Origin: Hyperoodon ampullatus
Taxonomy: Eukaryota; Chordata; Mammalia; Artiodactyla; Ziphiidae
Length of the DNA stretch: 64,000 nucleotides
NCBI GenBank assembly: GCA_949752795.1
Contig: OX457070.1
Span: 36,795,185-36,859,184 of the forward strand
Direction of reading: 5' to 3'
Part shown: positions 35,794-46,168 of the stretch, piece after piece
How the letters are laid out: every line of letters starts with the position of its first letter
Numbering within the stretch: the first letter of the stretch is position 1
Position numbers and translations under genes: made by a program
Notes under the pieces: model-generated
Database searches by the model: none
What the model was told of the DNA's origin: nothing
The model's input: only the letters and a program-made list of their open reading frames with translations

Positions 35794-36295
35794 TGTCATG
35801 GGTTCAATTGTATCTCCCCTCCAAAAAATATGAACTCCTAACCTCCCCTCCAAAAAATATGAACTCCTAACCCTCAAAATCTCAAAACGTGACTTTATTT
35901 AGAAATAGGGTCTTTGCAGATGTAATTAGTTAAGATGAGGTTATGCTTGAATAGGGTGGGCCCTTATTCGAATATGACTGGTGTCTTTATAAAAGACAGA
36001 CAGGGAGAACTAATGCAATGACAGGCAACACACAGGGAGAATACCATGCAACGTCATAGGCAGAGACTGGAGTTACACAGTTGCAAGATATAGAATGCCA
36101 AGGATTGCTGGTGACACCAGAAACTAAGAGAAAGTCATGAACAGATTCTCCCCAAGAGCCATCCAGAGAGCATGGACCTTCTGACAAATTGATTTTGGAA
36201 TTCTAGCATCCAGAACTGTGAGATAATAAATTTCTGTTGTTTTAAGCCACCTAGTTTGTGGTACTCCGTTACAGTAACCCTAGGAAACTATTACA
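35794..36295 (+). repeat. Solo MaLR LTR (MLT1A-like)
   Basis: 502 bp starting TG (TGTCATGGGTTCAATTG) and ending CA (GGAAACTATTACA), flanked by a perfect 5-bp duplication CTAAG at 35,789-35,793 and 36,296-36,300, as for ERVL-MaLR insertions. Internal text is typical: TAGGGTCTTTGCAGATGTAAT, GGGTGGGCCC, and GAACTGTGAGATAATAAATTTC with the polyadenylation signal AATAAA. No internal retroviral sequence remains. A 29-bp unit near the start is tandemly duplicated (35,814-35,842 and 35,843-35,871). Confidence 0.88.
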
Positions 36296-36517
36296 CTAAG
36301 TTACAGAAGCAAGACTTAAAAGGCATTTATATCATATTCTGGAAAAGACAAAACTACAGGGATGGAGGACAGATCAGTGTTGTCAAGTGTTGGGGGTAGG
36401 ATGAGGGGATGACTACGAAGAGTGAAGGGAGAGTTTTGAAGGCAGTAGAAATATTCTAGATCTCGATCATGATGGTAGTTACACAAGTACATGTGTTTGT
36501 CAAAATTAATAAAACTT

Positions 36518-36707
36518 GGGCTTCCCTGGTGGTGCAGTGGTTGAGAGTCCGCCTGCCGATGCTGGGGACACGGGTTCGTGCCCCGGTCCGGGAAGATCCC
36601 ACATGCCGCAGAGCGGCTGGGCCTGTGAACCATGGCCGCTGGGCCTGCGCGTCCGGAGCCTGTGCTCCACAATGGGAGAGGCCACAACAGTGAGAGGCCC
36701 GCGTACC

Positions 36708-36739
<32 letters not shown>
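36518..36739 (+). mobile_element. CHR-family SINE, short form, long A-tail
   Basis: Head GGGCTTCCCTGGTGGTGCAG, short body, and an uninterrupted A-tail of about 33. The target duplication AAAATTAATAAAACTT is perfect at 36,502-36,517 and 36,740-36,755. The long homogeneous tail and the low divergence suggest one of the youngest SINE insertions in the window. Confidence 0.93.
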
Positions 36740-36751
<12 letters not shown>

Positions 36752-36839
36752 ACTTTACATGATGTAAATTTAAAATTTTTGAATTTTACTCTATACCAAT
36801 GTAAATTAAACCTGACTCCCTCAATCCCAAAACCATAAA

Positions 36840-37330
36840 CAAAAAACCTTCTACAGTGACCAACTGTATACCTTTCACCCAAATTCAATGATTGTGAATA
36901 TTTGCTCAAATTTGCTTTATCTATACACGTATTTTATTCTTGCTGAATCATTTGTCTAAGTTGTAGACATCATGACACTTCACCCTAAACATTTTTATCA
37001 TATATCTTTTAAGAATAAGGACATTTTTCTACATATTTAAGAAAAGTTACAATTCCAAAGTATCATCTAATAAAGAGTCCATATTCTAACTTCTCAAATT
37101 GTAGTTAAAATATCTTTTGTAATTGCCTTTTACCAATGAGGAGCCAATCAAGGATCATATAATGCATTTGTATATTATGCCTGTTTAATCTTTTAATTTA
37201 GAATCATCCCATCTTTTTCTTTTCATGACCTTTTTTGTCTAGGCCAGTTGTCTTGCAGAATGTTTTAAAATTTCTGGATTTGTTTGATTGCTTCCTCATG
37301 GTGTTATCAAATATTCTATCTCTTTATTTC
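36840..37330 (-). repeat. Old L1 (L1M-type) 3' UTR in reverse
   Basis: Recognised by ACTGTATACCTTTCACCCAAATTC, ATCATGACACTTCACCC, and the 'aggccagttgtcttgcagaatg' section. Non-coding. Confidence 0.6.
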
Positions 37331-37549
37331 TTGTGAAATAGGAGTTAGACCTAAAGGCTTGATTAGGTTCAGGTTTAACTTTTGATAAGAATAGTTCACA
37401 GGTGATAGAGACCTATTTTTCCACCTTGTTTGCCTCAATGCAGACCTATTTTCCTGCCTTTCTCTCTCATACCATAAAGAGCTTGTATACCCGTGGCCTG
37501 TGGAGGCCACAAATATCAATAAGACAGTTTGTCCTAAAGGAGATGAATG

Positions 37550-38040
37550 AATGAAATAGCATCCTTTATTAGCCAATAAATATTTAGTAACTGCTACAGG
37601 GAGCAAGGTACCATGCTAGGTGATGGGGACACAGTAGTAAGCAAATGCAAACATGGTCCCACCTCAAAGGAGTTTATAGTCTAAGTGAGACAGACATTCA
37701 TGAAAAAAAAATTTAAAAATGACTTGTGATAAATGCTATTAAAGAAAAAGCACAGGAGAATATGGCTCTGTATAATGGGGAAAGCTTCCATAGGGGGTAT
37801 ACCATTTGATCTGAGGACTGAAGGATGAGCAGGTACTAAGGAGGTGAAAGTCAGGGAGAGACAGGGCAGTGGGAGGTAGGCTATAAGAAGTTCACTGATT
37901 GGTGGGGCATCCAGGTACAATCCTCTCCAGTGAAGCCAGAAAAGGGGTCCATGTGCTTGACTTGGAGGCTCAGAGGCAGCTTTCCTGAGAGAGTGTTGTC
38001 TGAGCTTAGGCCTGAAGGGTGAACAAGTCAGTGGAGATAA
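37550..38040 (-). repeat. L2 LINE 3' end in reverse
   Basis: Begins GAATGAAATAGCATCCTTTATT, then GGTACCATGCTAGGTGATGGGGACACAGTAG, and later GATCTGAGGACTGAAGGATGAGCAGG, all in the order of a reverse-complemented L2 tail. Confidence 0.65.
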
Positions 38041-38117
38041 ACAGAAGAAAGATGGAGAAGCAAACAGATAATTAGTTGCTAGAATTAAATCTCCGTAGGA
38101 ATTTAGGCTCAAGAAAA

Positions 38118-38325
38118 CGGTAGATAAAATAGGTAACTAATGAGAACCTACTGTATAGCACAGGGAATTCTGCTCAGTGCTCTGTGCTGACCTAAATGGG
38201 AAGGAAATCCAAAAAAAGAGGGGATATATGTATACGTATGGCTGATTCACTTTGCTGTACAGCAGAAACTGACACAGGAGTGTAAAGCAACAATATTCCA
38301 ATTAAAAAAAAAGAAAGAAAATGTA
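38118..38325 (+). mobile_element. 5'-truncated L1 3' end
   Basis: AATGAGAACCTACTGTATAGC runs through CTGATTCACTTTGCTGTACAGCAGAAACTGACAC to ATTCCAATTAAAAAAAAAG. About 205 bp of L1 3' UTR in sense. Flanks share a weak AAGAAAA(C/T)G duplication. Confidence 0.75.
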
Positions 38326-38417
38326 AGTATTCTTGATACAATTTTTAATCTGAGCTAATCAAGATTCTAGACTTCTGGTTTACAGGAAGTAACTTTTAAA
38401 TCACAGAGGAATTTTTT

Positions 38418-38588
38418 AAAAAACTAATTTCACCTGTTTCTTTTTACATTTATTTATTTATTTTATTATTATTATTATTTTGGGGGCTGCGTGGCATGCG
38501 GGATATTAGTTCCCCAGCCAGGAAGCGAACATGCGGCCCCTGCAGTGGAAGCGTGAAGTCTTAACCACTGGACCACCAGGGAAGTCCC
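38418..38588 (-). mobile_element. Short tRNA-Glu-type SINE in reverse
   Basis: Reverse tRNA-like head at the right (complement of GGGACTTCCCTGGTGGTCCAG) and an A/T-rich tail at the left. An imperfect duplication ATCACAGAGGAATTTT (about 38,399) and ATCACAGAGAAATTTT (about 38,590) brackets it. The same head-only class as the copies at 19.0, 54.7 and 55.0 kb. Confidence 0.82.
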
Positions 38589-38867
38589 AATCACAGAGAA
38601 ATTTTAAATCACATTACTTAAATTTAAAAACCCTAACCAGAGAAGTTCAGAATTAGTCAGACCAAACCAGTGATCTGTGCTGTCATCCAAAAGAACTGTG
38701 GAATCCTGGAAGAAAAGATGGCCTGTTAAAGCCTTTCACTGCATTTCACTTTCTTGAATATTCAAGTTAGGCTAGGGCTCAAACTCATTCTCCACTAGAA
38801 TAAATAGCCCTGATATTATTGCTTCTAATATTAATTATAATAATTTTAAAAAATTATGTTTTCCCTA

Positions 38868-38965
38868 AGCCACACAGCTAACAAGGAGCAGAGTCAGAAT
38901 TCAGTCCAAAGTTCCTGGCTCCAAAGTACCTATATTTAACCATCACGCAACACTGCCCCCCGTAA
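38868..38965 (-). repeat. MIR fragment
   Basis: Reverse MIR: CCACACAGCTAACAAGGAGCAGAGTCAGAATTCAG, then CTGGCTCCAAAGTACC. Confidence 0.6.
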
Positions 38966-39539
38966 TAATGATACTGATACCTACCAAGGTGAAGGTAAGA
39001 GAAAGGGGCTTTTTGTAATATGTCAAAAGAAGGAACAGATACTCTTTTAGCACAATAAGGACATAGCACCAATGCCAGCAGGAGGTTAATTGGCCCAGTA
39101 TGAATGGTCTGGTTATTTTTAGATGCTTGAACAGGAGGCCAGACCACAGTGGCCAGAAATTTCTACCCCCCATGCTCCTTCAGGAACAGAAAATGACTGT
39201 GCTTTTTAAGAAATAAAAGCAGTTGGGATCTTTGGGGGAAGAAACAGAGAAAAGGACTATGGGGAAGGGGAATATGAGAGGAGACAGGAAGGAGACTGGG
39301 GGAAGATCTGCTAGCCAGGGGTTGGCCTATAAGTGCCATGGCCACTAAGCCCCCTTACTCATGGTTGAACGGTTTATAGAGGCACTCAAATCTCTGCCAT
39401 GCCATGTACTCTAGGTTGGTTAGAATATGATGCATGCCTGAATAAAAAGATTCACTCACAACACTCCATGATTCTGGGTTCTTTGACAGCCAACTGGAAG
39501 ATAGTTTTGTTAGGAACTGTTCCGTGAAGGAATCCCATT

Positions 39540-39650
39540 AACTTCTATTAATGTCGGGCACTGTGCTAAGTGCTTTAGATACATTCATTACTGCTAATCC
39601 TCTCAACGACCTACCAGAAGGGGTCATTGAGACTTACCTAAGATCCGAAA
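39540..39650 (-). repeat. MIR fragment
   Basis: Reverse MIR core: GGGCACTGTGCTAAGTGCTTTAGATACATTCATTACTGCTAATCCTCTCA. Confidence 0.6.
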
Positions 39651-39758
39651 ACTGCCAAACCAGAGAATTTTAAAAAGTTCCAATCTATCACAGCCTGATA
39701 ATTTTGTAAGATACATAATTTTGTAAAACACAAAATGAAATTAAAGATATGCACGATT

Positions 39759-40378
39759 CAGGCATACCTCGTTTTATTGCACTTCACAGATACTGCTACT
39801 TTTACAAATTGAAGGTTTGTGGAAACCCTGTGCTGTCAGACAATAGTTAGCATTTTTTTAATCAATAAAGTATCTTTTTAAACATCTTCATTGGAGTATA
39901 ATTGCTTTACAATGGTGTGTTAGTTTCTGCTTTATAACAAAGTGAATCAGCTATACATATACATATATCCCCATATCTCCTCCCTCTTGCGTCTCCCTCC
40001 CACCCTCCCTATCCCACCCCTCTAGGTGGTCACAAAGCACCGAGATGATCTCCCTGTGCTGTGCAGCTGCTTCCCACTAGCTATCTATTTCACATTTGGT
40101 AGGATATATAAGTCCATGCCACTCTCTCACTTCGTCCCAGCTTACCCTTCCCCCTCCCCGTGTCCTATTTTTACATACTTTTTTTTAGACATAATGCTAT
40201 TGCACACTTAGACTACAGTGTAATGCAAACATAACCTTTTTATGCACTGGGAAACAAAAAAATTTGTGTGATTCGTTTTAATGTGGTATTTGTTTTATTG
40301 TGGTATTTGCTTTATTGTGGTATTCACTTTATTGTGGTGGTCTGGAACAAAACCTGTAGAACCTACCAGGTATGCCTG
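39759..40378. mobile_element. Tigger-type DNA transposon remnant, split by an L1
   Basis: The terminal inverted repeats match over CAGGCATACC (39,759-39,768) and its complement GGTATGCCTG (40,369-40,378). Inside are characteristic Tigger pieces: CTCGTTTTATTGCACTTCAC, AGACATAATGCTATTGCACACTTAGACTACAGT, and a GTGGTATT-type unit repeated four times near the right end. No pogo-type transposase is left, so it is a short internal-deletion derivative. The right side has TA next to the repeat, while the left has decayed. An L1 piece occupies about 39,880-40,165. Confidence 0.8.
39880..40165 (-). mobile_element. 5'-truncated L1 inside the Tigger element
   Basis: Reverse L1 3' UTR (AACATCTTCATTGGAGTATAATTGC to CCCTCCCCGTGTCC). 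It shares the C-rich block and GGTGGTCACAAAGCACCGA with the copies at 23.2, 51.3 and 57.5 kb. The target duplication is unclear (TATCTTTTT / TATTTTTAC). Confidence 0.75.
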
Positions 40379-40526
40379 TACAAGCTCAACCTTCTTATTA
40401 CATTCAACAGACATTGCTATAAATGTTTCTAACACTTACTCTGAATGTCTGTACCGATCTTGCCACAGAATGGCACTAGTATAGAATAGTTGTTCCTAGT
40501 CATGAGGGCACATCAGAATTATTCCA

Positions 40527-41449
40527 AGGGATTAATTTCCAAAATATACAAACAGCTCATACAGCTCAATATCAAATAGACAAACAACCCAATCAGAAAG
40601 TGGGTAGAAGATCTAAATAGACATTTCTCCAGGGAAAACATACAAATGGCCAAAAAACACATGAAAAGATGCTCAACATCGCTAATTATTAGAGAAATGC
40701 AAATCAAAACTATAATGAGGTATCACATCACTCTGGTCAGAATGGCCATCATCAAAAAGTCTAAAAATAATAAATGCTGGAGAGGGTGTGGAGAAAAAGG
40801 AACCCTCCTATATTGTTGGTGGGAATGTAAATTGGTACAGTCACTGTGGAGAACACTATGGAGGTTCCTTAAAAACAAGAGTTACCATATGATCCTGCAA
40901 TCCCACTCCTGGGCATATATCCAGAGAAAACTATAATTCAAAATGCTACATGGATCCCAATGTTCATAGCAGCACTATTTACAATAGCCAAGACATGGAA
41001 GCAACCTAAATGTCCATCAACAGATGAATGGATAAAGATGTGGTATACATACATGATGGAATACTGCTCAGCCATAAAAAAAGAATGAAATAATGCCATT
41101 TGTAGCAATAAGGATGGAACTAGAGATCGTTTTACTAAGTGAAGTAAGCCAGACAGAGAAAGACAAATATCATATGATATCACTTACATGTGGAATCTGA
41201 AAAAAAAAAAAAGATACAAACGAACTCATTTACAAAACAGAAATAGACTCACAGACATAGAAAACAAACTTATGGTTACCAAAGGAGAAGAGGGGGTGGA
41301 TAAATTAGGAGGATGGGATTAACATATACACATTACTATATATAAAATAGATAACTAACAAGGATCTACTGTATAGCATGGTGAACTACACTCAGTATTT
41401 TGTAATAACCTATAAGGGAAAAGAATCTGAAAAGTCATATATATATGTA

Positions 41450-41481
<32 letters not shown>

Positions 41482-41585
41482 CACACACACATACATACAT
41501 GAAGCTGAATCACTGTGCTGTGCACCTGATATTTACAATATCTGTGTATGATACTGTAAATCAACTATACTTCAATTAAAAAAAA
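40527..41585 (+). mobile_element. 5'-truncated L1
   Basis: From the ORF2 C-terminal region (ATATACAAACAGCTCATACAGC, then GAATGGCCATCATCAAAAAG) through the 3' UTR to ATCAACTATACTTCAATTAAAAAAAAA. A 10-bp target duplication, AATTATTCCA, lies at 40,517-40,526 and 41,586-41,595. ORF2 is broken (the longest open piece is about 96 codons). Confidence 0.85.
41438..41500. repeat. Palindromic dinucleotide microsatellite
   Basis: The order is TA-rich, then TGTA, then (TG)n, then (TA)n in the centre, then (CA)n, then TACATACAT. The (TG) and (CA) arms are complementary, so the whole tract can fold on itself around the TA centre. It lies in the 3' UTR of the L1 at 40,527-41,585, where a shorter TA/TG run probably expanded. 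Confidence 0.85.
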
Positions 41586-41729
41586 ATTATTCCAGAACTT
41601 TCACCAAATACATATGCCTGCCCTCCACCCAGATTCTGATTCAACAGACTTGGCATGTTAATAGATATTCCCCAGGGGATTCTGATGTCCATCCCTGGTT
41701 AAGAACTACTTGATGCTCTAACATATTAC

Positions 41730-42121
41730 CAAAGCTACCATTTCCAGCTAGGTGCGAATTCAGAGAATCAAGATCCTCATTCAAATTCACTAAAATCAGT
41801 ACTGGGCATGGTACTGGGATAAGGAGGAAGGGCAAGAATGTCAGGAAACCTAGGGATTCAAGAATTTCCCTCCCTAACATCTGCATTACCACCTGGTACC
41901 ATTTCAATATCTTTGCAACTTAAAACTTTTGATATATGGTTCAAGTATGAAATCTCTCTGAGCAGCAAATTATAAGCAGTCATAATTACATTTGGCAGAT
42001 AACCACTCCCATCTCAGATGACATCTCTATTGTTTTCTTCTCCACAGCCCTGCCTTTGTAAAAACAGGCCATCTCCTGCATCCTGCATTTGAGGGATTAT
42101 GGGAACAGTCCATCCCAGAGA
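41730..42121. other. Unassigned sequence
   Basis: No gene or repeat recognised. It ends at the left target duplication of the full-length L1. Confidence 0.5.
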
Positions 42122-42134
42122 AAAACTGTAGTTC
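42122..42134. repeat. Left target-site duplication of the full-length L1
   Basis: AAAACTGTAGTTC, identical to 47,978-47,990. This fixes both ends of the insertion. Confidence 0.9.
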
Positions 42135-42150
42135 CTTTTTTTTTTTTTTT

Positions 42151-42360
42151 GGTTGGGGTGATTGAACTTTTTATTTTTTATTTTTTTTGAGATAAAACTG
42201 AAAAAATGTTTCAATGCATATAATAAAGCATAAAATAGTATACAAAATTCACCCTTATAAGTTTATATAAGACATATTGTATATTGTTCAGAAAGCTTTA
42301 CTATTTGTGCACACAGTTAATTTGATCAGCTAATGTTACCCTACAAGGTAAATTATTTAT
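42151..42360 (-). other. Putative L1 3'-transduced flank
   Basis: The segment lies inside the target duplication but beyond the A-rich end of the L1 3' UTR at about 42,356. It is unlike the 3' UTRs of the other L1s in the window. On the L1-sense strand it carries AATAAA (42,170-42,175) 20 nt before the poly(A) start, the spacing of a working polyadenylation signal. This fits readthrough of a parental L1's own signal into unique flanking DNA that was then copied with it. The alternative is an unrecognised 3' UTR variant. Confidence 0.6.
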
Positions 42361-42600
42361 TTTCTTTAATTTTTGAATTTTATTTATCTTTTTATACAGC
42401 AGGTTCTTATTAGTCATCAATTTTATACACATCAGTGTATACATGTCAATTCCAATTGCCCAATTCATCACACCACCATCCCCACCCCACGCGGCTATCC
42501 CCCCTTGGTGTCCATAAGTTTGTTCTCTACATCTGTGTCTCAACTTCTGCCCTGCAAACCGGTTCATCGGTACCATTTTTCTAGGTTCCACATACATGCG

Positions 42601-45600
42601 TTAATATACAATATTTGTTTTTCTCTGACTTACTTCACTCTGTATGACAGGCTCTAGATCCATCCATGTCTCTACAAATGACCCAATTTCATTCCTTTTT
42701 ATGGCTGAGTAATATTCCATTGTATATATGTACCACATCTTCTTTAACCATTCATCTGTCGATGGGCATTTAGGTTGCTTCCATGACCTGACTATTGTAA
42801 ATAGTGCTGCAATGAACATTGGGGTGCATGTATCTTTTTGAATTATGGTTTTCTCTGGGTATATGCCCAGTAGTGGGATTGCTGGATCATATGGTAATTC
42901 TATTTTTAGTTTTTTAAGGAACCTCCATATTGTTCTCCATGGTGGCTGTATCAATTTACATTCCCACCAACAGTGCAACAGGGTTCCCTTTTCTCCACAC
43001 CCTCTCCAGCATTCGTTTTTTGTAGATTTTCTGATGATGCCCATTCTAACCAGTGTGAGGTGATACCTTATTGTAGTTTTGATTTGCATTTCTCTAATAA
43101 TTAGTGATGTTGAGCAGCTTTTCATGTGCTTCTTGGCCATCTGTATGTCTCCTTTGGAGAAATGTCTATTTAGGTCTTCTGCCCATTTCTGGATTGGGTT
43201 GTTTGTTTTTTAAATATTGAGCTGCATGAGCTGTTTATATATTTTGCAGATTAATCCTTTGTCCGTTGATTCGTTTGCAAATATTTTCTTCCATTCTGAG
43301 GGTTGTCTTTTCGTCTTGTTGGTAGTTTCCTTTGCTGTGCAAAAGCTTTTAAGTTTCATTAGGTCCCATTTGTTTATTTTTATTTCCATTACTCTAGGAG
43401 GTGGATCAAAAAAGATCTTGCTGTGATTTATGTCAGAGTATTCTTCCTATGTTTTCCTCTAAGAGTTTTATAGTATCCAGTCTTACATTTAGGTCTCGAG
43501 TCTATTTTGAGTTTATTTTTGTGTATGATGTTAGGGAGTGTTCTAATTTCATTCTTTTACATGCAGCTGTCCAGTTTTCCCAGCACCACTTATTGAAGAG
43601 ACTGTCTTTTCTCCATTGTACATCGTTACCTCCTTTGTCATAGATTAGTTGACCATAGGTGTGTGGGTTTATCTCTGGGCTTTCTATTCTGTTCCATTGA
43701 TCTATATTCCTGTTTCTGTTCCAGTACCATATTGTCTTGATTACTGTAGCTTTGTAGTATAGTATGGAGTCAGGGAGTCTGATTCCTCCAGCTCTGTTTT
43801 TTTCCCTCAAGACTGCTTTGGCTATTTGGGGTCTTTTGTGTCTCCATACAAATTTTAAGATTTTTTGTCCTAGCTCTATAAAAAATGCCACTGGTAATTT
43901 GATGGGGATGGCACTGAATATGTAGATTGCTTTGGGTAATATAGGCATTTTCACAATATTGATTCTTCCAATCCAGGAACATGGTATATCTCTCCATCTG
44001 TTTGTATCATCTTTAATATCTTTCATCAGTGTCTTATAGTTTTCTTTTCCAATTTGTTTTCCTTTTATTTCTTTTTCTTCTCTGATTGCCATGGCTAGGA
44101 CTTCCAAAGCTATGTTGAATAAGAGTGGCAAGAGTGGACATCCTTGTCTTGCTCCTGATCTTAGAGGAAACGCTTTCAGTTTTTCACCATTGAGTATGAT
44201 GTTTGCTGTGGATTTGTCATATATGGCCTTTATCATGTTGAGGTAGGTTCCCCCTATGCCCGTTTTCTGGAGAGTTTTTATCATAAATGGGTGTTGAATT
44301 TGTCAAAAGCTTTTTCTGCATCTCTTGAGATGATCATATGGTTTTTATTCCTTAATTTGTTAATGTGGTGTATCACATTGATTGATTTGTGTATATTGAA
44401 GAATCCTTGCATCCCTGGGATAAATCCCACTTGATCATGGTGTATGATCCTTTTAATATGTTGTTGGATTCTGTTTGCTAGTATTTTGTTCAGGATTTTT
44501 GCATCTATGTTCATCAGTGATTTTGGTCTATAATTTTCTTTTTTGTGTGATATCTTTTTCTGGTTTTGGTATCAGGGTGATGGTGGCTTCATAGAATGAA
44601 TTTGGGAGTGTTTCTCCCTCTGCAATTTTTTGGAAGAGTTTGAGAAGGACGGGTGTTAGCTCTTCTCTAAATGTTTGATAGAATTCACCTGTGAAGCCAT
44701 TTCGTCCTAGACTTTTTGTTTGTTGGAAGATTTTTAATTATGGTTTCCATTTCATTACTTGTGATAGGTCTGTTTATATTTTGTAATTCTTCCTGGTTCA
44801 GTCTTAGAAAATTGTACCTTTCCAAGAATTTGTCCATTTCTTTGTGTTTGTCCATTTTATTGGCATATAGTTGTTTGTAGTAGTCTTTTATAATCCTTTA
44901 TATTTCTGCAGTGTCGGTTGTGACTTCTCCTTTTTCATTTCTAATTTTACTGATTTGAGTCCTCTCCCTTTTTTTCTTGATGAGTCTGGCTAAGGGTTTA
45001 TCAATTTCATTTATCTTCTCAAAGAACCAGCTTTTAGTTTTATTGATCTTTGCTATTTTCTTCATTTCTATTTCATTTATTTCTGCTCTGATCTTTATGA
45101 TTTCTTTCCTTCTACTGACTTCGGGTTTTCTTTGTTCTTCTTTCTCTAGTTCCTTTAGGTGTAAGGTTAGATTGTTTATTTGAGATTTTTCTTGTTTCTT
45201 GAGGTAGGCTTGTATAGCTATAAACTTCCCTCTTAGAACTGCTTTTGCTGCATCCCATAGGTTTTGGATCATCGTGTTTTCATTGTCATTTGTCTCTAGG
45301 TATTTTTTGATTTCCTCTTTGATTTCTTCAGTGATCTCTTGGTTATTTAGTAATGGATTGCTTAGCTTCATGTGTTTGTGTTTTTTACGTTTTTTTTCCC
45401 TGTAATTCATTTCTAATCTCATAGCGTTGTGATCAGAAAAGATGCTGGATATGATTTCAATTTTCTTAAATTTACTGAGGCTTGATTTGTGACCCAAGAT
45501 GTGATCTATCCTGGAGAATGTTCCATGTGCACTTGAGAAGAAAGTGTAATCTGCTGTTTTTGGATGGAATGTCCTATAAATATCAATTAAATCTATCTGG

Positions 45601-46110
45601 TCTATTGTGTTATTTAAAGCTTCTGTTTCCTTATTTATTTTCATTTTGGATGATCTGTCCATTGGTGTAAGTGAGGTGTTAAAGTCCCCTACTATTATTG
45701 TGTTAATGTTGATTTCCTCTTTTATAGCTGTTATCAGTTGCCTTATGTATTGAGGTGCTCCTACGTTGGGTGCATATATATTTATAATTGTTATATCTTC
45801 TTCTTGGACTGATCCCTTTATCATTATGCAGTGTCCTTCCTTGTCTCTTGTAACATTCTTTAAAGTCTATTTTATCTGATATGAGTGTTGCTACTCCAGC
45901 TTTCTTTTGATTTCCATTTGCATGCAATATCTTTTTCCATCCCCTCCCTTTCAGTCTGAATGTGTCCCTAGGTCTGAAGTGGGTCTATTGTAGACAGTAT
46001 ATATATGGGTCTTGTTTTTGTATCCACTCCGCAAGCCTGCGTCTTTTGGTTGGAGCATTTAATCCATTCACAATTAAGGTAATTATTAGTATGTATGTTC
46101 CTGTGACCAT
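42601..46110 (-). pseudogene. L1 ORF2 remnant (endonuclease/reverse transcriptase)
   Basis: The frame is broken at several points, with the main open blocks at 44,898-45,824 (endonuclease end and linker, with VGDFNTSL and SDHNAM motifs), 44,281-44,514, 43,502-44,284 (RT and thumb, with RQGCPL) and 42,601-43,140 (C-terminal region with the [18 protein letters not shown] cysteine motif). The likely start is the ATG at 46,110. Compared with the younger copy at 57,975-61,688 it lacks a 270-nt block at about 44,040-44,060. That block holds the FADD motif of the RT active site. Lesions include stops in the N-terminal domain and shifts between blocks. Confidence 0.9.
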
Positions 46111-46168
46111 TTTCTTAATTGTTTTGGGTTTGTTTTTGTAGGTCCTTTTCTTCTCTTGTGTTTCCCAC

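Larger units (their letters stand above)
35701..36830 (+). repeat. Old L1, last part of the split element
   Basis: Resumes the L1 left at 33,842 (GTGTGGTACATTCATACAATGG). It is then split again by a MaLR LTR (35,794-36,295) and by a CHR SINE (36,518-36,739), and ends near 36,830 in 3' UTR text. The three pieces read in order, so the old L1 is the substrate for all three later insertions. Confidence 0.65.
40480..41720 (-). repeat. MER5-like hAT element, probably split by an L1
   Basis: The right piece (about 41,596-41,720) reads CACCCAGATTCTGATTCAAC through GGGGATTCTGATGTCCATCCCTGGTTAAGAACTAC, a typical end of reverse MER5. The left piece (about 40,480-40,526, GGGCACATCAGAATTATTCCA) resembles the matching start. 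The L1 between them shows a target duplication, consistent with insertion into this element. Confidence 0.55.

Noticed and set aside
44030..44070. The 270-bp gap in the older L1 ORF2 as a spliced-out intron (a GTAAAG donor-like site and a TTTATGCAG acceptor-like site exist in the young copy)
   Set aside because: Splicing there would leave five more bases than the observed junction. The AGAA microhomology explains the junction exactly.
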